Source: Theocolax elegans (lineage: Eukaryota; Arthropoda; Insecta; Hymenoptera; Cerocephalidae). From it: a DNA stretch of 64,000 nt. Below, in pieces: positions 25,401 to 37,784 of this stretch. The notes beneath the pieces were generated by a model that made no database searches, was not told the origin of the DNA, and saw nothing but the letters and a program-made list of their open reading frames with translations. Positions within the stretch are counted from its first letter, which is position 1. Each line of letters starts with the position of its first letter. Both the position numbers and the translations under genes were made by a program. The stretch covers positions 9,460,001-9,524,000 of the forward strand of contig CM047425.1 in NCBI GenBank assembly GCA_026168455.1, given 5' to 3'.

Positions 25401-27903
25401 TTATTATTATTGTTACAACATTTTTTTCATATTTTTTTTATCGGTCGTTCGTAAGTTTGATTTTATTTTAAACACAGAGAACTACGCTTACCGATCTGAA
25501 AATATGATGATTAAAATATTTCGTTGTACGACATGAATAAAATGTGAAGATATATACGGTTATTTTTATCGAACGTTCGTTTTTTTATATATTTATTTTT
25601 ATTGCAAGGATCTACGATTATCAGGAAATAATGTTCAAAATATTATTTTATAATTATTATTAATATAAAATACATAATAGATGAAAGAATATTGATTTTT
25701 AAACGCGAAAGTATGGATTTTCTTTAAATATTACGCGTAAATATTTTTAGATTTTTAATTAAATATTTTAAATGTAATTATTAAGTTACTGACATACTGC
25801 CAAGCTTTTAATCATATAATTTTTATATGAAACAATTTGTAGTTTTCTTTAGCCTTATACAGTTATTTTTTTTACATTCTAAATTATATACTTGCGAATT
25901 TTTTCAGATTTATATAATTTAATAATTCATATTCATTCTTTAAATTACCGACGTTTATTCGTTACTCGTCGAATTAGAGTTACCAATAACAAATTCTTAC
26001 ATTTAATTGATTTAATAATACAAATTTTTTTTCTTAAAATGTACAATTGTGAATGTTTTCTTATTTCTATGATAAAACATGAATTTAAGAACTATAATAT
26101 TAATATTACATTTTGAGTCATCTATTTTTTTTACCGATAGAGTCACTTCTGCAGTGTTATATAATTAATTTTTATTTTTAAAGAAAATTTTTTCTACAAA
26201 TGTAAAATTTACTCCCTTTTATAACTTATGTATATATTTTTACATTATTAAATAAGAAATTGAGTAATTTGTTAATTTATATTTGCAATTTTTTAGTCCA
26301 CAATGAACTCTTTTCTATTAAAAACCAAATAATTTATAGAAAAATAATAATTTCAATTTTCACTAGAGTATAGTAATTTTAAACATTATCTTCAACTGTA
26401 ATCATACATTAATTTTTTTAACGTAAAAAAACACTATTTTTTTAACAGAACACTTTGAATTGTCGGCAAACCTACATTAGTAGGGTCTAGCTTTACAAAA
26501 TAATTTATAAATTAATAAAAACTCACAAAATGTAGAAAAAAATTAAATATTTTCTTAGTAAGTGTTGATTCTGTAAAAATCGGTTTGACAATAATAACTA
26601 ATTATTAAATTACTAAAAAAAATAAAATTACCTCCTGCCAAAATTTCTGATTAAGCACCGGTCCGCTGACAACGAATATGAGCGTGTGACCAGCAATAAT
26701 AAGTATCATCGTTAGGAACTTAATACCCGATATACACTCGAATTTTAATTCATCGTGAGCTGGGCTACACAATTTTTTTAAATTTCTTGGCATCGAAAAT
26801 GCCAACAGCACTTGCCACAATAAACGTCTCGACGTGTCTTTACCGTTTTTCAGAAAAAATACGTCGAACGCAGTACCAACGATGATAATACCAATCGCCA
26901 GTGATATCACAGTTCTAAAAATGAAAAATATATTTTTTATAATACAGGTTTTTTTCAGTAAAAATAGTTATAATTATGTATATTTAGAAATAAATTCTGA
27001 ATTCGCACTTTCTCATAACAATTCTAAATTGACACCTTTTCAGAAAGAATTCTGAATTGACATCTTCTCAAAAAATATTTTGAATTGACCTCTTCTCAAA
27101 CATTAGTCTGAATTGATACATATTAAAAAATAATTCTGAATTGGCACTTTTTTGCAATAAGATGACGCTAGGGAATAATCATCTTTTACTCCCAATGTGC
27201 ATGTAAAATTTGTCAGAAAAGATCACTTTATTTGACGACTATTTAATGTTTTTATTTTTGAACATCAATTTAAATATTTTTTCATGCGTGATATTTTTTC
27301 GGCTCCTTATCTTTAAAATATTTCAAATCTTAACTAAAACTGTGCTGGTTATTATAAAGTGACTGTTGTTTGAAGTCAATAAAATGAACTTTTTGGATGG
27401 TTTGGGTGGAACAGTTACTTATCTACCAAAGGAATAAAATGGACATTTATTCCCGCTAATAACGTATTTATCCCCATGGAACAAACGTGTATTTTACTCA
27501 CTTGATGAATATAACATTTTTTCACCTGTATCATTTAAAAGACCACTTTATTCAACAACAATTCAAATATATTTTTTATAATATTTTTCCAAATTATAAA
27601 ATTTACTACTCTATTGAATTTGATTCGGTCGGTTTGTATATGATTTGGGTAAATTAAGTTTACAGGTTATAAAATAAGTCTATACGAATATGCAGGGAGT
27701 AAAAGTAAATGTACAGGGGAAACAATGTGATTTTATTCTCCTGTTTTTATTTAAGTATTTTCAATCGTTTAAAAAGATTATTTTGCATCAACTCAAAAAA
27801 ATTTTACTCTCTTCATAGAGGTCAATCAAGTGAACTTTACAGATGATCAAGATGAAAAAAAATTTTTTTCAATTACCTACTTTAATTTTGAATCGCTTAC
27901 ACA

Positions 27904-27944
<41 letters not shown>

Positions 27945-29931
27945 ATCCACGTGAAATAATATTTGTAAATAAATGGGACGCGCTTCCTCGTTCAGGAAGT
28001 ATAAACAATGTTCAACCGTTTCTGCTGAGTTCGTAAGATTCTTCTTTTTTTCTTTCTTTTCGCGTGTAACGTGCGAATGTGATGACGAGTTTTATATTTC
28101 GTAATTGCGCGATGTAGAGCGGTTATAAATATTCATAGAATTTAAAGAAGACGAAGAAAAAAAGGAGAAGATACTTATCGGAGATTGCATAATTCAGCAA
28201 TTTCAATTAATATATATGTAGAAAAATTCGACGAAACGACGGCGTTACCCAATAATTACTCACAAATAAATAATTTCGTAGGAATCGAGAGGCACATCGT
28301 TGTCCTGACGCTTGAAACACGAGTCTTCGGAAATGTTCGCCAAAATATTGAAATTCGTCTTGGCCAACGTGTTCGCGAATATCATTTCGATGACATCTTG
28401 GATGTCCTGGGTTGTGCAGGAGTCTGGTACGCAAATGCCCCAACGGATCTCGTCGATTTTGTCATCGTACCTGTTCTCCAATTTCGTGAATTTTTTCCAC
28501 ATTGACGACAGGTGACCTTTCACATTTTCCACGTCAATTTTTATCCTGCCGAGGCAGTATTGGCCTTTGATACTCGGAGGAGCGGGAGGATCGTCATCGA
28601 TATTATCACCGATGTCTAAGCATTCGTCGTAGTTGCCTAACTGATAGGTCGATCCGCTGTGGATGAGAAAAGGGATTTGGATGTGTTTTTATTGAAATTT
28701 CGAATGAGGCATTTTTTATTTATACGGATGATTTGTAAAGATGGGAAATTCTTTGAATATCGGTGAAGGAATCGAGTAATCTTGCGATTTTCTTTTCCTT
28801 AATTTGTGTTTTTTATGTGTGTTGTTGTTATTAATTTATTTGTTTCTTTTTAGAGTTAATTATTTATTTTTTATTATTCATTTTTTTTATTTGTTTATTT
28901 ATCTATTTATTAATTGATTTACTTAGTTACTCATTTATTTATTCTTTTTTGTTATCAACACATTGTTTATTACTGACTTATTATTAGACATGTTTTTATT
29001 TGTTGATTATGAACACAAAATTTGGAAGAAAGGTAAATATTTATGAAATTTATCTTTGTGCAAAAAATTTAACAATTATTCTTTTTATATTACCTCAATT
29101 GAACGTATATTTGAGTAATTGTAGAACGAAAAAAGGAAGTTAATTAAATTATGTAAATTATTAATTATGTATTAAATGATGCTTTGTTACAAATATGCCA
29201 TATGAAAAATTTTATAACAAAAGTTACAATTTTTATAAAAATTTGTTATACTTAATAAAATTTTTATAGCATTAATATAAAAATTTCACAAGGTGACTTT
29301 ATAAAACTCTTATGAATGTTTTGTATAAATTATGTATAATATTTGATAATAATTTTATAACATTTTTAAATAGAGTTGGTAAAAATTTTATAAGAAATTT
29401 TATATATATTTGCTAAACATTTTTTAGATTTTTGTCGGTGGAATATTGTTAATAAAAAATGATATAGCCTGCAATGAGGATCTAAAAGATCTATTGTTTC
29501 ATAATTGTTCATAATTGTTTCCTATACTTATACAGTATTTTCATTTTGTTTTCATTTAAAAAATTTTCAGTTGTTTTTATTTAAAAATTTTTTTTGTATA
29601 ATGATTGCAAAAATATTTGAACGTTTCCTTACCCGAGGACACCTTCTGGAATTTTACCCCAAGCGTCGTAAAATTTGACAGCCCAGCTTGTCAAATTGTG
29701 GATACCGGAGATGACCAATTGGCATTGCTCGCGACATGCCGGATTGTCGATCCTCTCGACCAAACCGGATAGGAAATCCAAATCGCGGATTAGGAAAGGC
29801 AAGGCGAAACTTTCGTAGTCGGTTTCGTAACCCGTCGATTCTACCGACGATAATTTCAATACCGATACGTCGTCGTTACATCCCACTGCGATTAACAGAC
29901 CTAACGTTACGACAACTCGAACTATCAACAT
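19469..29931 (-). CDS. NRF-6-like membrane acyltransferase (gene 3)
   Basis: Exons in transcript order: 29931-29633, 28656-28264, 26914-26632, 25367-25207, 24317-24152, 22653-22460, 22354-22213, 21263-21074, 20010-19868, 19717-19609 and 19536-19469. The CDS is 2148 nt, 715 codons plus stop, with all phases consistent. Start: the ATG at 29931 opens directly into a signal peptide (MLIVRVVVTLGLLIAVGC). The longer reading upstream begins with TTG and is not used. The NRF domain spans about residues 50-228 (DNPACREQCQ, WGKIPEGVLGGSTYQLGNYD, WGICVPDSCT). Membrane helices follow from 231, with the family K/R-x10-H motif as K296 to H307 in GIKFLTMILIIAGH, then LVDTFLLLSGFLFS, YRYLRLTPAY, SWWTNILYVNNY, SWYLSVDTQLF (Thr where Met is usual) and FESPILGLERI. 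A short cytosolic Thr/Ser tail ends it. The donor after exon 8 is GTTGGT, which is weak but gives the right phase. Substrate unknown. Confidence 0.93.
21264..22212 (-). repeat. Gene 3 intron with degenerate GAGGTTAGGTTATCGTAAAC repeats
   Basis: Diverged units combining 'GAGAAAAAGAGGTTA', 'GGTTATCGTAAAC' and 'AATATAAAAGTTA' recur through the intron (near 21390, 21530, 21690, 21810 and 22150). It reads as an old tandem array. No exon seen. Confidence 0.45.
22654..24151 (-). other. Large gene 3 intron containing a 73-bp CCTAGTAGAAAT element
   Basis: A/T-rich intron without coding signal. The only clear structure is a mini-element at 23378-23450 with perfect 12-bp inverted ends. Confidence 0.5.
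23378..23450. mobile_element. 73-bp mini-MITE with CCTAGTAGAAAT inverted ends
   Basis: Perfect 12-bp terminal inverted repeats (CCTAGTAGAAAT at 23378-23389 and ATTTCTACTAGG at 23439-23450). Internal sequence next to the left end (GTAAACGATTTTTAAGGTAG) matches, in inverse orientation, the end at 37741-37784, so this is a dispersed family rather than chance. Confidence 0.6.
26985..27150. repeat. Tandem repeat of ATTCTGAATTGACA-type units
   Basis: Five to six diverged copies of 'AATTCTGAATTGACA(CC)TTCTCA', about 34 nt apart, lie in the second intron of gene 3. Looser related sequence (GACCACTTTATT...) continues to about 27800. Confidence 0.6.
27898..27942. repeat. (CA)n microsatellite
   Basis: About 22 CA dinucleotides with one CATACA interruption, in the second intron of gene 3. 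Confidence 0.9.
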
Positions 29932-30260
29932 TTTCCTTTTTTTTCTTTTCTTTTTGTAATTTATCAAAAATCGATCATTTCAGTTAATCGCATAGTGAAC
30001 GAATAAAAAATCAACTTTTTCTTTCTTTGTCGGTCACATCATCGGTACCGATTTCCCGAGCGCGAAACTCACTGCGCGACGCGTTGCGAGCGACTGTTCG
30101 ATGCAACAGCGTGTACAAAACCGAGTAGTCGCTTTATGTGGGAAGGGAAAGGAATCCTCTCGGACCGTCGTCACATTTGTGATACTAATGCCACTTTTGT
30201 TTTCGAATATATCTAGTTCTATTTCTTCTATACCTTTTTTTCGCAATTTTTTTTCTTCGT
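29932..30260 (-). promoter_or_regulatory. Putative promoter and 5' leader of gene 3
   Basis: A local CpG-rich patch (30045-30170, with GAGCGCGAAACTCACTGCGC) lies 110-240 bases upstream of the gene 3 ATG, in otherwise A/T-rich DNA. On the - strand it contains GCGCAGTGAG, which is initiator-like. No TATA box is certain, and the start site is inferred only from position and composition. Confidence 0.4.
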
Positions 30261-31080
30261 GTATTTTTTAACCGGAACTTTATTATATACATACGGATGA
30301 GTCGCATTTTTGTTTTTACGAGGGGGATTCTTTAAAAGTTGCTTTTTAGAATTTATGGTAATTCGCGGGGTTTTTTTTTTGTTTTCGGGTAAACGTTTGA
30401 TTTTTTTTTTAAGATTTGTATATTTTGACTGAATTTTTTATTTTTTTTGTTTCGGAGCAACTGGTTTCTTTAAAATTTGTGATTCGTGGAAAATTTTTTA
30501 TTCAAGTTTATATATACACTTGCTTAAAAAAGAAAATAATAGTTTCTCTTCGCGTTTTTTCTTTTAGATATTTATGATCACTTTTTAAGTAAATAGAAGT
30601 TAAGCGATGATGATTATGGATAGAAGTGACTTTTAAAGAGAAAAAAATTAAGTGCCTTTTCAATCTAAAGAAATTTAGAAATTAAAGATATTTTTATCAA
30701 TGCGCCTAGAGAATTTTCTTTTTTTGCGAAATTTATCGTGTAACGCTCCAAAGTAGAAATTTAACACTTGAAGGTTAAATAAAACTCTAATTTAGCCATA
30801 TATTGGGCATTTTTTTGGTATTTTATTACAGTTGGACATTTTTTAACTTAAGAAACGTTACATTTATCGTCAGATTTTTAAGTCGGTTGTAATTTAAAAA
30901 TTAATTACACAGTATGGGAACAATCGTGATGATTACCTGATGAATATTCTGACTGTTTATAGGTTAAGCTTTCTCAAAAACCTGATACATTCCACGTGTC
31001 GTAGTAATTTTTATAAGAAAATTCTCATTAAATATGTTTTTGATCTGAAATAGATCATTTGAAAAATAGTTTCCAATAAG
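30261..31080. other. A/T-rich intergenic DNA upstream of gene 3
   Basis: Homopolymer-rich (T runs). I see no ORF of note, RNA gene or structured repeat. Confidence 0.5.
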
Positions 31081-31539
31081 TGTCGATAGTTTATGGCCAA
31101 TAAATTTTCAATTTTTAGTAGAGTACTCTTTCCAAAAATCGAAGGATTGCTAGAAATTGGCTAAAGTTCCTATACATATTTTAAAGTTCTTATACATTTT
31201 TACATAACTATATAAAAACTTATATAGTTTATTCGCAACAAATATTGTTTACAAAGGAAGTACTTTATGTGGAAATTAATGGATTTATGAATAATTCCTT
31301 GGTAAAAAAATGACTAATAAATCTATAATTTATATTGGTCAATAAAAGGCTACACATAACCTAATATCGCTCTATTTCTAGTATGGATTCAAAGGAATTA
31401 TAACAAACATAAATTGACTATTTAACTAATGATTATTAACAAATCCACAGTTAATGCCTAATGAATGATTTTATTCTGATTTACTAGGAATTGCAACTTT
31501 AATGTGTAATGTTATAATTTTAATTTGCATTTATTCATG

Positions 31540-31965
31540 AAACATTTATGGTACACATTTTTACGACAATAAACTGGCCAATATATTCTCAGAACATTTA
31601 ATTAAAGTTGCTTCGAATAATACAATAATGATCCATTTCTAGGTAGGTACCTTACGTGAAAGCACTTGCAAAACATTTTTGGCTAAAAACTGACCAGTAA
31701 AATCTTAATTTATCCATTCAAAGTGTAGCTCAGCACAATATATTGAAAATCACTCACTATTTACTTATCTTATTTAAAAATAATTTATAAAACATTTTTT
31801 GGGCAACAACTGGCCAATAAATCTTTAATTCACAAATATTAAGTGGCTTAGCACAACACAATAACGATCAATTTTTATAATGTATCTTACATAATAAGTA
31901 TTTTTTAAAAATTTTTGGTCAAAATCTGTCCGATAAACTCGTAATTCATGTCCAATAAATAAACA
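31540..31965. repeat. Degenerate tandem array, about 120-bp unit
   Basis: Three to four diverged units contain the ordered words 'AACTGGCCAATAAATC', 'TTAATTCA', 'AGTGGCTTAGCACAACA', 'TGATCAATTTTTA', 'TATCTTAC' and 'ACATTTTTGG'. Unit anchors at about 31568, 31683, 31806 and 31920 give a period of 115-123 bp. Fragments of the same word occur at 31093 and 31338. No coding potential. Confidence 0.65.
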
Positions 31966-32199
31966 TGCAATTTGTTATTAATGAACGAACGGTAAATACC
32001 AAGAATTCTGTACAGTTCATTCACGTTGATTACCAACAATATGTCGATCAATCATTCTCATTAGATTCTTTTACTTTTCTCACACTAAACACCTATACAT
32101 ATGTACCAATATTTGTTTATCAATTGATCGATCGCTTATATACCCACTCTACGACACAAACACAATTTCTCTGTTTATAACGTCAGTCGTTGATCTTGG

Positions 32200-33660
32200 A
32201 AAATTTTCGAAAATCCAAACACTCCTATATATAATTTTCCACGTACAAAAAACGGGAATCCCGACACATCGAGTTTTTTTTGTATATATACACATCATGT
32301 TATTCCATCCTTTTATATATTTTTATGGAAAATTTCCTCGACGCGATTGCTGATTCGCGATGATTAAAACGTAATGATTTTCTATATATGATATGTTTTC
32401 CTTCTGGATCGCTTAAGACGAAGGGAGATAAAAAAATGTGCGTTTTGTTTCGTTGCCAGTTTTTTTTTTTTTAATTCGAAATTTATTCATACGTATAAAT
32501 CTCCGCAAAATTATATATACAGATATATACGGAGTGTGTGTAGTAATTAGTATAATGTATCAGCTGTTCGCCGGATTACGTAATCGTCGCGTATATATGT
32601 CTTGGGAAAAGAAAAAGTGAAATCGATCGGTATATACATAAGAGTTACAGGAAGTGATTGATAATCTGGATATTTGGTGAAGACACTTCGTTTTTTTTTT
32701 TATTTCTTCATCTTCTCTCTTTTTCTATCATTCGTGTATATATTGTTGTTGGAATCCCTGGATCGAAATTCCGCGACGAGATGTGGTACGTTTTCTGTCT
32801 CTATTTTTTCTTCGAGTGTGTGTTTGTATGTGCAAACTCATGAATAATTGAGCGAGCATGTATGTGCTGATGGTTACGCACGAGCCCAGGGACGATATGC
32901 GGATCGAGGAAGGAATTGTCGTTATTTAGAGTGGGATAGACTCATTTTTTTTTGACCGAATTTGTTTCCTTTTTTTTTTCTTTCGTTTGGGAGTACGTAA
33001 CTGAATATACGCGTGACACATGTTTTATTAGATATTGTACGGTACTTTTTTTATTTTAAAATTTTGTTTTTCATTACATATACGTCTGAGATATGTATTA
33101 TGGGGATCCAATTTTGGATGAATTTTAGATTAGCGAAGCGATAAATTTTTTAAAAATACTGATCGTCAGGTTGTTCCAATGAATTTTTGTCAGAATTTTT
33201 ATTTCGTTTATTTTGCTAAACTTTTTCCGTTACTGAAGAGGATACATATTCTTGTAAGTTCCCCAGTAAAAGTTAAGCATTTTAAGGTTAGGTTGAACCA
33301 TTTTTTTCTGACCTCACTTTGGCCACGTTTTACAATAACCCTTTCATTTCGTCTAAAATTACCAAAATCAAATTTTCAAATAATCCTAAACGCTTTAAAC
33401 CTCCGGGCGAACGTCACTAATTATATTAATTAATGAAAATTAGATTGAAGAAAAAGAAAAAAAAAGAAGAAGAAGGAAGTAGAAAAGGATTGACGTATAC
33501 CGCGTACGGATAAAATGTTGGAGCGATCGCGAAGCGGAAATTATGATTCACTTATTTGAATTTTGAAATTCTAATGGATAGTACGGATATGAATACTAAT
33601 CGAATACCGTGTCATTGACTTTTTCGATTTTATTTTCGGATTATTAATGTGTCAGACCTT
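32200..33660. other. Intergenic DNA of somewhat higher complexity
   Basis: Fewer A/T homopolymers and more CG dinucleotides than the flanks (notably 32330-32420, 32560-32640 and 32870-32950). ORFs are short and have no recognised motif. It could hold regulatory sequence, but nothing specific can be named. Confidence 0.3.
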
Positions 33661-34080
33661 TTAGATGAGTAGACACCAGACTCACACATAGACAGAGACA
33701 GGCAGACAGGTGGGCATAAATTATTACGTACACAAATATACAAAAACAGTCAACGTATATAGATCAATTAATAAAAAACAAAAACACATAAAAAACACAT
33801 ATGTGTTGAAACGAAGAATTAGGTATATACATACACACACTTACGCGAATTTACAAAAACAAAGAAGACACAAATTCAGAACAACAAAGAGTATATAGAT
33901 ACACACAAAACAAATCAAACAAACAAAGATTCTATACGTCACACGCACAAATCTAACAAACATAGATCACGCATGTCTAACACGCACATACTCACACACA
34001 TTCGTACATTAAACACACAAACACGAATTCAGATAACAAAGATTACATTTAAACACATACTCATACCTTCACACACATAT
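33660..34080. repeat. ACAC-rich low-complexity tract
   Basis: The + strand is dominated by ACACA/CAAACA words with TATA interspersed. A second block of the same kind lies at 34560-34740. Apparent ORFs here follow from composition. Confidence 0.7.
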
Positions 34081-34082
34081 AT

Positions 34083-34285
34083 AGGGGAGACCCGGGCATG
34101 ACGGACACCTCAAGGGTAAGTGAAAAAAAAACATAAATAATAATAAAAGTATATTATTAAAATTTTACTATAAACTAAACACAATAAAATAATGTTAACA
34201 AGTGAAAAAAAGGAAATAAACTGGTTACATATTAAGGTACTCAAAAATGCCGGGTATGATGAATAATCTATATGGGGAAAATAAA
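34083..34285. mobile_element. Possible transposon end (GGGGAGACCCGGGCATGACG)
   Basis: A GC-rich start, GGGGAGACCCGGGCATGACG (34084-34103), opens an A/T-rich segment that also contains GCCGGGTATGATGAATAA (34250-34267), a partial direct echo of the start. The word TGACGGACACC recurs at 42441-42451. This suggests a dispersed element; its type is unknown. Confidence 0.3.
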
Positions 34286-34559
34286 ATAAAAATCGACTAA
34301 ATAACAAACAAAATAATCGATATTTATTGCAAATTAGTAAATAGAGGAACTTTTTAGTTAATTATAAACACAAAATAACAAAAACATAAATAAATTAGTA
34401 AATTTATTTTTATTTTTATCTTCTTAACGGCATCTATAACACGTTTTAAATATCCTTGAACAACTGCCTGGATTCAATTTTTGCGTGTAGACTTATAGAT
34501 AATTTTTAGAGCAATTTAAAAAAAAATTATTTATTTGTAAAGTACAACAAAACCAGAAA

Positions 34560-34740
34560 AGCATAAAACAACAAACACACACATGCATACAAAGAAAAAG
34601 AAAGAATGTCTCACATACACTCTGCACAAATCCATGTAAGTGCAAAATCACGCAGATAAACAAATACCACACATACACACACATATATCTCTATACACAT
34701 ATTAGTGCATACATACAAGTACACATACACATACGAGCAC
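34560..34740. repeat. ACAC-rich low-complexity tract, second block
   Basis: CACACA/ATACACA-rich sequence like that at 33660-34080. Confidence 0.65.
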
Positions 34741-36770
34741 CTACTTCATTAAAATCTATTCAAATTTATTCTGAATTCAATAGTATAATTGTGCAGTAAA
34801 TATAATGAGATTTAATTAACCGACAAAACTGAAGAATGCAATTTCAATTAGTCATTCTTTGTTCAAAATAATACACATAATATATATATATATATGTGTA
34901 TGTATATACTAAGCTTGCGCAAAATCTAATTAATTATGAAAAATTATTGTATCGTTAGAGTGAAAGTGTTAAGTCTGTTACCATGAATTTTAATGAGCTA
35001 CGTTGACAAATGACTCGGTATCTTTTATATTTTTTTCCTTTCGGTCGATTCTGTTTTGCGTGTTTGTTTGTGCGTTAATTAAGAAACATCATATTTACGA
35101 CCGATAAAATTTAAATTGATTTAATTACGTAAAAAATGATAATGATTTTTGATGTCGATAAATCGGTTTGAAATATATCGCTCATTGTCACACGGAAATG
35201 CGAGGAATCGGGTATGGCAATTTTTTTTGTTACATTTTTTTCGCTACATTCTTTTACTTACTTCAATTATGATTTTACTGACGTTACCGATGATAAGTGA
35301 TTATTCAACCTATAGATTTAATTAAAATTGAATATTGAATTATCACGATAAATTAGCTGCGTAAGCTTATGATTTCTTTTTTCAGATTTGCAATTTCACA
35401 GTTTATTTTGCAATCTTTTCAATTTGCTAAAAGTAGATATATATTTCTCTGTGATTTTTACTGGTCACATCGGTTTAAACTGTCTGTATTTTATAAGTTT
35501 TATAGAAGAAAGGTAATAAACATATTCACCTACTATTTTTAATTTCTAAATTTGGAAGAATAATGATGATTTCTTGAAAGTGTAAAAATCACTCGAATCG
35601 AGGCAGAACTGAAAGTCACTCCGACGTACGTTTGGCTTTCGGCTCTACATTAAAAAAAAATAGATTTTTGATTTAAGTGGAATTCTTCTATTCTCTAGTG
35701 GACATACCTTAAGGGGTTGACAAAGTTAACCTTCCTACTTTATCAATTGAGCTAAATTGTATTTAAGTCTGAAATTTTGCAAAGAAGTCAATTATTTCTA
35801 AACAAAGAGGTATCGGCTCCTGCTTTATCAAATACTGCAACATTTTATAAATTAAAATTCAATTCTTTGTTTAGATCGTTTAATAAGGTAGGGGTAAAAA
35901 TATTTGACTTTGGCAAAAACATCAGTATTTTATATTGATCCAATTTCTCTTGATTCTCTATATTATATCACGTTAGAGCAAACAGATTTCCATGTCAGGC
36001 GCATAAATTTAAGTAAACTTCCGTTTTAGATAAAAAAATCTACTTTTTTCAATGTACTTTGATTCGATAAAAATTACATTTTCATACCTTTAATTTAAAC
36101 TGTAAATTAAAATCCAGAAATTCACATCGAGAAAGTGAATATGCACTTGAAAAAAAGTGAATATATTCGTTATTTTGAAAAGTGTATATTCACTGCGCAA
36201 ATGCGATTAGTCACTTATTTATACACTTGGAGAGTATACAAAAAAAGATGTATTATACGATCGAATTATTCTCCATCATCCAGTGATTCAAGAGGTAATT
36301 ACAATATTGTTTTTTAAAGTATGTATGTGCGTATAAGAGTACTAACGAACCAAAATATCTATTAGGATTTTAAGTGATAAAAATATTAAGGTAGTCCTTT
36401 CCATACCTTATTGATTTGATAATGGCATAAAATTAGAGGCAATAAAAATATGAATTAATTTAACAAAAAAATATAAAAATGGCAAACTATTTTTCGGAAA
36501 GAAATATGCTTATGTTCAAAATGAATAAAAAAACGCTACTATCAAGGTTTAACGATTATTGCAATATATTGTAATTATTAACATTCCTTAATTTAAAAAA
36601 TTCATTTCACGTATACATTCGTAACGTTGTCTTTATTAATTGTTAAAATTAATTAAACATTGTATTTTTATTAAAGTTACATATAAATATCTAAAATGTT
36701 TCCATTTAATTAACACGTTGACCAGTAAAATTGGGTAATTTTCTACCAGCGAACTAAAATTTGCTTTAGG
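34741..36770. other. A/T-rich intergenic DNA
   Basis: No ORF with recognisable motifs, no RNA gene and no clear inverted repeat seen. Confidence 0.5.
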
Positions 36771-36960
36771 GTCCCTAGTAGAAATAAAGACATTTATGAA
36801 AGGTTTTTTAGCCAAAAACTAACTGTAGTCATTTGACCACAAATGATCAGTGACCAAAAACTAGCCGTTTGACCAAAAATCGCCAATAAATTAATATATG
36901 TATAATCAATGGCCAAGAAATGGTTTCAACTAACCTCAAAATGCGCATTTCTACTGGGGG
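36771..36960. mobile_element. 190-bp member of the CCTAGTAGAAAT mini-MITE family
   Basis: It starts CCCTAGTAGAAAT (36771-36783) and ends ATTTCTACTGGGGG (36947-36960), an inverted pair with one internal change. The interior repeats 'GACCAAAAACTAGCC' and 'TTTGACCA' units. A related, partly preserved copy ends at 38951-38962. Confidence 0.5.
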
Positions 36961-37299
36961 TTATAAACTAACCATTTTTCAAAATTGAGTAGAAAATGAA
37001 ATGGCTAATTTATAACATCTACATGAAAAAAATATCAATTCATAACCTCAAAACATTAACAAATTTTTCTTATATAGTAGAAATTCCGTTATAATTTATT
37101 ATAACCGCATAACATTTTTAAAGCGCCAAAAACTATACTACATATATACAAAAAAAACTACTGAACAACAAAATTAATTTCATCTATTACACATATAGGT
37201 TCAACCATCAGACTGTTAAAATTAAATATTTAAACAAAAAAATGTATAATTTTATAAATTCAAATAAATGAGAAAAAAGATAAGAAATAAAGGAAGCAT

Positions 37300-37560
37300 T
37301 CCCGAAAATCGATGAATCGCGTAATATATATCGACATACCAACGACGAGCTCACCCATAGACGCTATACCCAAAAGCTTTGATGTATATATGGCGAATAA
37401 CGCGTGTTTAATAAGGGGGAGACGTATACGGGAGAGATTTTAATCGATTGCACACGCGTTTATACCCAAGCGCAATTCGGATCGAGGTTACGAGAGAGAA
37501 GGAGATTGATCGAAGCTAATAGGCGAAAGTAATGCCATTTAACTCGAACATTCATTTCGG
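37300..37560. other. CpG-containing higher-complexity island
   Basis: About 260 bp with many CG dinucleotides and few homopolymers, inside a repeat-rich A/T tract. There is no long ORF. It could be a regulatory or conserved non-coding element; nothing in it names a function. Confidence 0.3.
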
Positions 37561-37740
37561 TTCGATATATATATATATTTATTTCACATAGACATATATT
37601 TTTTTCCAAATTGAAACTGTTAAGTATTTTCATTTTCGATAGATTCTCTTAGTAGACATTAAACAATTTGTTAATGTTTTAAGGATAGAAACAGCTATTT
37701 TATTGGTCGCCGTTAACCATTTTCAACCCATTTTAAAGAA

Positions 37741-37784
37741 CTGGCTATTTTCTACTTTAAAAATCGTTTACATTTCTACTAGGG
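37741..37784. mobile_element. Terminal fragment of the CCTAGTAGAAAT family
   Basis: The sequence ending ATTTCTACTAGGG is, in reverse complement, almost the same as 23377-23419, including the inner GTAAACGATTTTTAAAGTAG stretch. Confidence 0.5.

Noticed and set aside
29932..29967. Extension of gene 3 by 12 residues (basic stretch)
   Set aside because: The extended frame begins with TTG. The ATG at 29931 starts a clean signal peptide.
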